Shown here: positions 55,885-64,000 of the stretch, piece after piece
Layout: each line of letters begins with the position of its first letter
Numbering within the stretch: the first letter of the stretch is position 1
Assembly (NCBI GenBank): GCA_030411725.1
Contig: MU839827.1
Location: 1,674,001-1,738,000 of the forward strand
Direction: 5' to 3'
Origin: Echria macrotheca
Taxonomy: Eukaryota; Ascomycota; Sordariomycetes; Sordariales; Schizotheciaceae
Length of the DNA: 64,000 nucleotides
Notes under the pieces: generated by a model
Databases searched by the model: none
Told to the model about the DNA's origin: nothing
What the model saw: only the letters and a program-made list of their open reading frames with translations
Program-made: the position numbers and the translations under genes

Positions 55885-58332
55885 TCAAGCGTCTTCATAC
55901 TTGGCCTTGTGGATTGCAATCGCTCTGGGGTCCAATTAGTGCCTGCCAGCTAAGACGCTGTCTCATCAACAACTTACCTGCCGCTGGGGTCGGTCTGCTT
56001 AACCCACTTGGGTGTCCACCTCATGACCGTGGAGGCGCACGACGGAGGGAAGTGCTCGTCGAACATCAGACGGTACCAGTACCTATATGGGAGCTTAGCA
56101 GGAATGCAACTATCTGCAGAACACCAGACTCACGCTTCCTTGGTATCCGGGATGTCATCACCCCACTCGGGCTTGGGGTTCTTCATCATCTCATCGGTGA
56201 CGTGAAGCTCAGCGTTGTCCTTCAGAGCATCAATCCAGCCGTAGCCGACACCGTCAGAGAACTGCTCCTTCTGGCGCCAGAGGATCTTGTCCGGGAGGTA
56301 TGGTTGGGCACTCGGGTCATCGGACGTGTCGAAGGCCTTGCGGAGAATGTACTTCTCGATCCGCTCGGGGGTGATGAGCTTCTCCTTGGGGTCGATGTTC
56401 ATCGCCACCTCGAGGAACTATGGGAAAAAATTAGCGTTATCCACGTTTCATCTCCATCCTCAGCTCACCTCCTTATCCAGGAACGGAACACGAGCCTCCA
56501 AACCCCAGGCGGAAGTGGACTTGTTGGCGCGGAGGCAGTCGGCCAAGTGAAGGTTCTTCACTCTCCGAACGCATTCCTCGTGGAACTCCTCCTTGCTAGG
56601 AGCACCGTGGAAATAGAGGTAACCGCCAAAGATCTCGTCGCTTCCCTCGCCGCTGAGAACCATCTTGATTCCCATGGCCTTGATCTTGCGCGAGAGCAGA
56701 TACATGGGCGTCGAGGCACGAATGGTGGTAACGTCGTACGTCTCGAGGTGGTAGATAACGTCCGAGAGGGCGTTGAGGCCGTCCTCGATCGTGAAGGTCA
56801 TGACGTGGTGCTTGGTCCCAAGGAACTTGGCAACCTCGAGCGCGGCCTTGTTGTCTGGCGAGCCCGGAAGACCAATCGAGAAGGAGTTGAGCTGCGGAAG
56901 GAAGGTCATGGTTGACAGCTTGTTGTCGTCGTCGATACCGACAAGACCCTCACCCTTGTCGAGATCCTCCTGCGACTGCTCCGCAGTGCCGTTGGCCTCA
57001 TCCTGAAGCTTCTTCAGCCGCAAGGTTTCCCGCTGCGCAATCGACGCCACCAGGCTGGAGTCCAAACCACCCGAAAGAAGAACGCCATACGGCACCTCAG
57101 CCATCAGCCGTTTCCGGACCGACTTCTCAAGAGTCTCGCGCAACAGCTTGAGGTCGAGGGGGGTCTCGGGCGTCTTCAAGCCATCCCACCAAGTGGGCTC
57201 GAAGTACCGCGTCGTTTCGTTGGTCTTGCTGTCGTAGATGTGTCCGGGAGGGAAAGATTGGACCTTGTCACAGACGGGGTGCAGGCACTTCAGCTCGGAA
57301 GCGAAGTAAACGGCGTCGGGCTGCGACGATGACGTGCCCTGGTAGAAGGTTGTGATACCGATCGGGTCGCGCGCGGCAATGGTGCGGTCCAAGTTCTTGT
57401 CGTACAGGACGAACGAGAACATGCCGTCGAGGTACTTGGGCGCATCGAGGCCATATTCCATGTACTTGAACTCTCGTTAGACACGGCCCTGCTCGATGCC
57501 AGGTCCTGTCTAGGACTGCTTACCAGAGGAATGATGACTTCGCAATCTGAGGTCGTCTTGAAGTGGTAGGGGTTCTTCAAGTGCTTCCGGATCAGACGGT
57601 GGTTGTAGATTTCGCCGTTGACGGCCAGAACAATGCTCTCGTCGGCATTGGTGAGTGGTTGAGCTCCGCTCTCTGCTTTCTGGTGAGATGTCGTCTTCGA
57701 AGAGATATACACGGAGCGGGACACACCAACGCCGACGATACTGAGCCGCTCATGGCACAGTACTACAGCGTCGTGTTAGTTGATCGGTTCTCAGAAAGTG
57801 GAGGGGGTAAAGGGAGCCCGTGTCGGGGTCCCAGTTGTTTTCCATACTCGTGTTGTTAGAAATGACGCTGCCGCCTGTAGAGAGCACAACGTGTTAGTGA
57901 AACTTGATCTTTTATCTTGGTGCATTATCTTTTGTGTGAGTCAATCAGGGGTACAGGGACAACTCACTCCAATCAGGTCCCCTATGTCGGACTCTGAAGA
58001 TAAGAAAGTCAATTGAAAAGTCCTGCGAGTAGATACGGGGTCAATTGGGCGTCACATACGCCTTGGCGAGCTTAAGAGCCGTTGGCTTGAATTTGAGAAC
58101 GTCGGGGTGACTGTTTGACCGCTGTTGTCAGCATCCGTCATCTCTCCTATAGCTTCGACTTTTTTTTTGTTGACAGGAGCTGTGACGCATCGCGATAAGG
58201 GAGCGATAGCGGGGCAATCTGCCCCTCCAACAGCAGAGGCGGAATCGCAAGATGTCAGGGACCAACGCCCAGCAGCGGAAAAAATTCGACAGAAAATTCC
58301 ACGCACCTATGGCAAGCAAAAATGCCACACAT
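55885..58332 (-). CDS. ASN1: Asparagine synthetase, glutamine-hydrolysing (9 exons)
   Basis: Exons run 58332-58307, 58110-58060, 57993-57968, 57874-57848, 57762-57524, 57464-56469, 56417-56134, 56082-55978 and 55924-55885 (597 aa). Makes Asn from Asp, Gln and ATP. Glutaminase domain: MCGIFAC with the Cys2 nucleophile in a 26-nt first exon, then KLAKAVRHRGPDWSG assembled from exons 2-4, NTILCHERLSIVGV across exons 4-5, and VNGEIYNH. Synthetase domain: PYGVLLSGGLDSSLVASIA (PP-loop), ETYDVTTIRASTPMYLLSR, VLSGEGSDEIFGGYLYF, ADCLRANKSTSAWGLEARVP. Three of the first four exons are 26-27 nt. The end is IHKAKYEDA. Confidence 0.97.
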
Positions 58333-59642
58333 TTTGAATGTCTTGAAGGGTTCGAGGCAGAATCGATCGGGAACCTGAAGGAGTCGCGCGGCGCTGAGTA
58401 GCGGAGCCTATTCCCACGATCAGTGACGAGAGGGTGATCTTTATACTTACTCTGGCCGTTCCCGTCCTGGCTTTTCTACGTCCGGAGCAAACGGTGCGAG
58501 GCGCGAGGGAATAAGGTACACCACGGGGGATCACGACTCCTTGGGAGGCTGCAGATCGGGTGGGATGACGACTGTAGGAAGGACGACGTGGGAGGAACAG
58601 AGGGAGGAGTGTGGAAAGGAGAAAAGAGTCACACGCCCCAGAAAATTGTGTGTGTGTGTGGTTGAGCCCAAACTCGGCTCGAGGGGACGTCTTCGATACA
58701 ACGGGTTCCAGGAACTTGACTAAGGGGCGAAAGGCCTAAGGGGGCCCGTCCCCAGGGATCCCACGCTTCTAATTGACAATCCCCAGCAGCTTGTTGGCCA
58801 CTTGGGGCCACTCTGTCGGGAACTGGAGCCCAGACAACGGCGAAAGTGAAAAAGAGTCACCAACCATTGACGCCGATGTCGGGTGCCACATTGATTGGTG
58901 GGGCGAGGCCCCTCATTACCTAAACCGGGCTGATAAGAAATGCCATGGGCGCTCCCGTTTCAACAATGGAGGAAGAAAGGTGAGTACCACGTGAGGATAT
59001 GCATCTGTGGGAGATCCGCTTGGAGGAGGTACACCGAGACGACACATACGGGATGCGTCCGGTGCTGGTGAGATCTGGGCGCAACCATCCTCGCCGACAC
59101 TAACCCCGCAATCTGAGACCTCATTTTTCTCCACGTGGGGGATGCCTCGAGGCTCGAGCCCGACTGCCCCGACGGACCACACCGCGCGGCCGGGCGCGGG
59201 TCGTGAGGTCAGAGCCGGCATTCTGGAGTGACACGGCCAACCAGCGGCCGGCCCTCGACATTCACGCGCCGAGGCGCAAGTCACGGGTAGCTCAGAGCTT
59301 TCCCCGGCACATATGTCCGGGCTGGCGATCGCGGTTTGCGGGGATTTCTACCAAAAAATCCGGGTCCTATTCGTCTATTTCCTGATGCTGCACTCGAGTA
59401 CGATAATGTGAGCATATCCCATCGTCGTTACCCTGGTGATCTCACCAAACCAGCCGCCCAGAAGCCAAGAAGAACTGCTTGTAGAAGGGTCATATGACTT
59501 GGTATCAGGTACCATCAACTCCCTCCGTTATGCCCGCAAGCCCCCCATAGTATCCCGAAACTCCGTTCCCCCGTTTCCGATGTACCGGCCCAAATACTGC
59601 TCCTGGTCATTAAAGCCGCGCTCTCATTAGGGAGCATGCTCC
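58333..59642. other. Intergenic region, 1.3 kb
   Basis: Upstream of asparagine synthetase and downstream of UBC9. It carries a (TG)6-type run near 58648-58660. No gene recognised. Confidence 0.5.
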
Positions 59643-60317
59643 TCAGGGCGCAGCGTTCTCCCGAACAATCCGCTTGATACGACGCTCATACTCAACTCTG
59701 TCCTTCTTGAACAGGTTGTAGGCCTCGGCTTGAGCAGGAGATTCGGGGTTGGGGTCGTCGAGCAGGTCCTGGACGCCGAGGAGAATCTGCTTGATCGTGA
59801 TGGCCGGACGCCAAGCTTCCTCTTCGTTCAAGATAGACAGGCACACTGTGCCTGACGGGTAGACGTTAGGGTGGAACAGAGGGGGTGTGAATTTGCCTGG
59901 AACTGCATGTTAGTCTCATGACCATGCCAGCCACGGCATACATGATGGGGGTTGAGGAGACTTGCACTTGGGCGGCTTAGTGGGATACTCTGCAAGGTGA
60001 GCGAACGGTCAGCCAACTCGATTCATACGGCGAACGAGTGAGGGGCGCCTACCATCGGGAAAGGTAACCGTGAGCTTGAAGAGCCCACCCTCCCAGATCG
60101 TCTTCTCCTTGCCGGGGATGCCACACTCCCAGACCTTCAGGTCCAAAACCCCTTGGGCATTCTTCTGAGGGCGAGCATAGAAGCCGAACGGATGGTCCTT
60201 TCTCCACTGCTTTCTGAGAGGGCATCGCGGTCAGCAGACGAGACACTCAAAGTCGACAAAATATGCGCGCAACCTTGCTCACCTCTCCTCTTGCAGACGG
60301 TTCTGGCACAATGCCAT
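59643..60317 (-). CDS. UBC9: SUMO-conjugating enzyme Ubc9 (4 exons, one GC-AG intron)
   Basis: Exons run 60317-60283, 60213-60053, 59989-59966 and 59896-59643 (157 aa, as in yeast). E2 enzyme transferring SUMO to lysines in the nucleus. It starts MALCQNRLQEERKQWRKDHP, then PFGFYARPQK, FKLTVTFPDEYPTKPPKCKF, the active-site Cys in YPSGTVCLSILNEE and a C-terminal helix (EYERRIKRIVRENAAP). Exon 3 is only 24 nt. The intron after it begins GCAAGT at 59965, and only that join gives PPKCKFTPPLFHP. A GT donor four bases further would break the frame. Introns 1 and 2 are ordinary. Confidence 0.97.
59897..59965 (-). other. GC-AG intron of UBC9
   Basis: The 69-bp intron begins GCAAGT (the best-known strong GC donor consensus) and ends TTCCAG. 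It has a GACTAAC branch point in its 3' half. Confidence 0.9.
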
Positions 60318-61614
60318 GATGGCGCAGCTCACTCGGCGGATGAGCTATTTCTGAGTTGACGGCTCACCGGTCCTCCCGGGTCGATCTACTCCACGTCAGT
60401 ATCGGCGGCGGGCACGACACATACTCGGCGTGGGGACGCGACTGTTGAGCTGGTCACAGGGACGATGCCACGCTTGCCGGGTGTTGCAGAGTGGGGAATG
60501 GCAAGGCCCGACGCAGGTCAGAAATAGGGGAAATCGGCAAGACAATAGGCGCATCGGCTACCCCCGCGATCCGAACAGAAAGATGGGGGACACAAACCTG
60601 AGTAGACTGGGGTTCTCTGAATAAGAGACGTGTGTTGACCCGACCAAGGGTGTGGGGAGCTGCCTGGCCTGCAGAAGTGGACGGACGGTGTGCGAAGTCC
60701 AGTGACCTCGAAGGTTGCAGAAAACTACCCAGCGACAAAAGCGCTGATGTTGCTGGCCGGAAAGGGAAGGCGGAGAGCTTAGGCCCTGGTCTGGGTGAAT
60801 GCGGGGTGCACAGGCCTGACAGGGAAGAGCGGGCAGGCAGGCAAAGAGAACCAGGGTCTTTTATGCCAAGAACCTCTTTCGAAGAAATCGACAAGAGGTT
60901 CTAGAACTAGAAGTAGAGAACAGTCTGGAGGGGAATTTTTGGTGGAAGTTGAAAGCTGAAAGTTTGGGTTCCGGGTAGCGAAATAGATCTCACAGGTGTG
61001 CTGCCAGGCTACCTACCGGCTGCCTGCGCAGGTGAGCAGCTGCCCATCCCCAGAGGCCTTTTGTCACGATCAATAACACAATGTAGTCCTGGTACTTGAT
61101 TTGCAAAACCTGACCTTCTGGAGGGCTTGTCCCGTGGCAAAGCGGCGAACAGGACTCTTCTGTCCGGCCCCACGGCAGTCTCCAAATGTTTTTGGCCTCT
61201 TACAAAAGCTCCGCGAGCCGAACCGGCAGCCGGACAGTGGGGTTGTGAAGGTGGGATTGGACCGCCCGAAGGTCCATTGCACATGCCATTCCCGCTGCGT
61301 CTTATTTTCTCACGGTGCGGTCTCACTCCAACCTCCGCACACCCAATGGCTTCTTTTGCAACTGATTAATGTTCCTTATTAATGCACTTTTTCACCCCAC
61401 GGTCTAGCCACATAGTCTCTGGCTGACGCAAGATTTGACCGTGTTGGACGCGCATTAGCTCGATCTTTCGCATCGCTCCCTCTGACCCAGCTTGTCGACG
61501 TGGGGTTGTTCTCCAAGCCTCGGTACCCCCAGCCCAGACGACATCCCCTTCCGCGTCATCGCCCTTTGGAGATACGATATCACCCACCGTGTGGCTGCGC
61601 CCATACCCCTGAAG
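60318..61614. other. Divergent intergenic region, 1.3 kb
   Basis: Between UBC9 and PEX19 start codons. Several overlapping non-convincing ORFs. No repeat noted. Confidence 0.5.
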
Positions 61615-62784
61615 ATGGCATCCAGCGCCGGCGATATCGGCGCCTCGAAAGAGGATGTAGACAAAACGACCACCGCTTCCCCAGCTGAGGTGGAAGCAAA
61701 GCAGGCGACGGTTGAGGATGTTGACGATCTGGAAGATGTACCTGATCCAGATGAAGATGACCTGGACGACCTTGATGGTGTGTCAATACCCTTCTCATGC
61801 AGCCAAGAATCCCCTTGCTAAGATATTATACATAGATATGCTCCAAGAGTTCTCTGCGGTAAAAGTTGATTCAAAAAAGCCAGAACCGGCGCCAGCGGCC
61901 ACGGCAGCTGGACCAGGAAGGCCACCTGCTTCGATCCCCCTTGCGGATGACCCGAAGCTAGAACAGCTTCTTGCTGATGATGAATTTGCCAAGCAACTCC
62001 AGGCCGGAATGGCCGATCTTCTCGGTGAAGTAGAGAACTCGGTAAGTTGTGCTCATCCCAATCCCACCGTCGGCCGTTAACATATCCAGCCGGAACTGCA
62101 AGCCCAGTTTGAGAGTATCTTCAAGGAGCTTGGGGCTGCTGCATCGGAGACCACAGAACAAGCTGCAGCCAGTGTTCCTCCTCCGAGCGCGAGTTCCAGC
62201 GCTGCCCCTGGTGCTGCGGAGGCGTCTTTCCAAGAGACCATTAGGAAGACAATGGAGCGGATGCAGGCATCTGGAGAGCAGGCCACCGCTGCAGCGGCTG
62301 CTGAAGGCTCGGACGACTTCATGGCCGAGTTGCTCAAGCAGATGCAGACCGGGGGTCTCGAAGGGGAGGGCAACGAAGAGGAATTCTCCAAGATGCTTCT
62401 CGGAATGATGGAGCAACTTACCAACAAGGAGATCCTCTACGAGCCCATGAAGGAGCTCAACGACAAGTTCCCCGACTGGATGGAGAAGAATAGGGACAAG
62501 ACTCCCAAGGACGACATGAAACGATATGAAGAGCAGCAGGGACTGGTCAAGGAGATTGTCGCCAAGTTCGAGGAGTCGACGTATTCCGACGCAAACACGG
62601 CTGACCGCGAATACATCGTCGACAGAATGCAAAAGGTATGTGGCCCCCCTGTCAGGTGATGATTGGGTGCTGACTTGGACTCCAGATGCAAGCTGCTGGA
62701 TCACCACCACCGGATCTGGTCGGGGACATGCCTTCAACTCAAGATGTCCTCAACATGCCAGACGAGTCATGTAATCCTCAATAG
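61615..62784 (+). CDS. PEX19: Peroxisomal membrane-protein import receptor Pex19 (4 exons)
   Basis: Exons run 61615-61777, 61836-62041, 62090-62635 and 62686-62784 (337 aa). Cytosolic chaperone/receptor that delivers peroxisomal membrane proteins to Pex3. The acidic N-terminus (EDVDDLEDVPDPDEDDLDDL) carries the Pex3-binding region, followed by FAKQLQAGMADLLGEVENS. The C-terminal helical domain includes FQETIRKTMERMQAS, KMLLGMMEQLTNKEILYEPM and KELNDKFPDWMEKNRDKTPK. The last exon ends DESCNPQ, so the final four residues CNPQ form a farnesylation CaaX box, as known for Pex19. The CaaX depends on the correct use of the last intron (GTATGT...TCCAG). Confidence 0.97.
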
Positions 62785-62953
62785 TTATCCATCTGTTGAA
62801 TGGAGCCCATCAAATACATCGCGTTATCCGTCGCTTGAGTGCAATGCCGATCAACGCCAGCCTGTAAAATTAACACCAGTTTCCACATAACGCCAGAAAA
62901 TGAGCCTGAACTCCTGCTAATGCAACGTCTCTACCAAACACCCGTTCGGGGCC

Positions 62954-63714
62954 TCAAAACATATCCACATCCTGAGACAGAACCATCTGGGAGCCCTCGA
63001 CCTCTGACGACAAGTACTCCATGAATAAGTCATCGTACTCGTCATCTGAGAACTGACTTGATCCTGGCGCTTTCTCATCCGACTGTTCCGTTTCTATCGG
63101 GAGAGCAGAGAGCAACGCGTCGATCTCGGCCTCTTCCTCTCGTATTATCTCGTCCAACATCATGGAGTCGGCATCGTCTAGCTCCGGCACGGGTTCGTCG
63201 TCGATTTCCTCCTCTCGGATGAAACAGTCGGCAGCGGACTCTTTGGCCTGTTGCAGCTCTCGATTGAGGCGTGTCCATTCAAGCTTGAGAATCTATGGCC
63301 ATGTGAGCAACATCCGGTGGACACGTTATGGCGCATTGTGCTTACCTCGTTCTCTCCGCCGCGCTGCTCCCATTTCCGATCGTCTGCCCGTTGCCGTACA
63401 TTCTGTAGAAACAACCGCCGTCGGCTCTCCTGTGCCTCCTCGCGCTTCTTGATGATTGGATTTGACCGGGGATTCCGCGTCGCGTATTTGAACTGCTGCT
63501 TTGCGGAGATCGGGGACGATTGTGTCTCCGGAATGCGCGGGAGGGTGTTTTGGTCGCGGGTCGCGAGTGCCGAAGGCGGAGAGGCCGAGGAAGCGCGGAT
63601 TGAGGAGGATGACAGTGGCGACGGAACGGGCGGGCGGAAGAAAGGTGATGGTGCAGACGCGGGTGCGTCGAATGCGAGGGAGAAAATCGGCGTCGGCGAC
63701 ATTATAGTAAACAT
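62954..63714 (-). CDS. Conserved protein of unknown function (2 exons)
   Basis: Exons run 63714-63346 and 63292-62954 (235 aa; a second Met follows at residue 5). Intron GTAAGC...CATAG, phase 0, joining QRGGENE to ILKLEWTRLNREL. The N-terminal 60 residues are Pro/Ser-rich. The core (KYATRNPRSNPIIKKREEAQ, RRRLFLQNVRQRADDRKWE) is strongly basic and helical, and the C-terminal half is acidic (REEEIDDEPVPELDDADSMM, FSDDEYDDLFMEYLSSE). The basic helix followed by acidic tail is suggestive of a nuclear or RNA-associated protein, but I recognise no domain. Convergent with PEX19, 169 bp apart. Confidence 0.75.
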
Positions 63715-64000
63715 GGCGGTAGCCTTTTGTTGTGGAGTAAGTAATGAGAAGCGGAGTGTGAGTTGAGAGGTTATGGGGGAAGGGGATCAACCCACGATGA
63801 TAAGTCAATCGCGTGGCGGGGCCAACGCGAACTTTCGCGCGAGAAAGAGCGCGGTCACGCGTGTGCTTTCAAGGGTGGTGCGCACAGACCAGGCATTTAA
63901 GCCCACCTCAACAGCGCCTTCCACCTCGGCGCCGGATGTATGTACGAGCACCTCATCAGACCGAAACGAACAGATGGAGATTGATTGAACTCCAGATCTT

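Overview
The window is nuclear DNA from a filamentous ascomycete (Pezizomycotina, most likely a Sordariomycete). The evidence is many short introns (about 45-110 bp) with CTAAC-type branch points, alternating-strand genes separated by 0.3-2.5 kb, a FluG protein, a 283-aa mitochondrial porin close to the Neurospora type, and CCCTAA telomere-type units. There are no bacterial, viral or plasmid features. I reconstructed exon structures by hand from splice consensus, reading-frame closure and known protein motifs. Every multi-exon model given adds up to a whole number of codons.

Layout. 1-13.7 kb: 3' end of an AhpC/TSA-like thioredoxin-fold gene, a seven-hydrophobic-segment membrane protein, a coiled-coil protein, a branched-chain aminotransferase with an Asn-Gly-His repeat, a large disordered protein and a conserved protein of unknown function. 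14.7-20 kb: ethanolamine-phosphate cytidylyltransferase (ECT1), the nuclear export/pore WD protein RAE1 and a putative mitochondrial protein. 20-29 kb: a long gene-poor stretch, two reading frames separated only by one in-frame TAA, a small conserved acidic protein and an aldo-keto reductase. 29-34 kb: an ABC1/ADCK-type kinase-like protein, a 2-oxoglutarate/Fe(II) oxygenase, tRNA-Arg(ACG) and a MYND zinc-finger protein. 34.3-36.7 kb: a degenerate repeat array with interstitial telomere-type CCCTAA units. 37.4-49.7 kb: a GPI-type GH76 (Dfg5/Dcw1) mannosidase, FluG, ERV41, an intron-containing tRNA-Asn(GTT), a P-loop (uridine kinase-like/Yfh7-like) kinase, a small unknown protein and UPS2. 50.7-63.7 kb: MetAP2, a mitochondrial J-protein, porin (VDAC), asparagine synthetase, UBC9, PEX19 and a conserved unknown gene.

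Functionally this is mostly housekeeping: organelle lipid and membrane biology (ECT1, UPS2, porin, ABC1-like, PEX19, ERV41), amino-acid metabolism (BCAT, asparagine synthetase), cell wall (GH76) and development (FluG). I see no biosynthetic cluster or defence island. The most unusual items are the 34.3-36.7 kb repeat array, the TAA-split reading frame at 24.5 kb, two GC-AG introns (ECT1, where the intron splits the catalytic HxGH motif, and UBC9), the run of micro-exons in asparagine synthetase, and a T25-A10-G8 tract inside an ERV41 intron.
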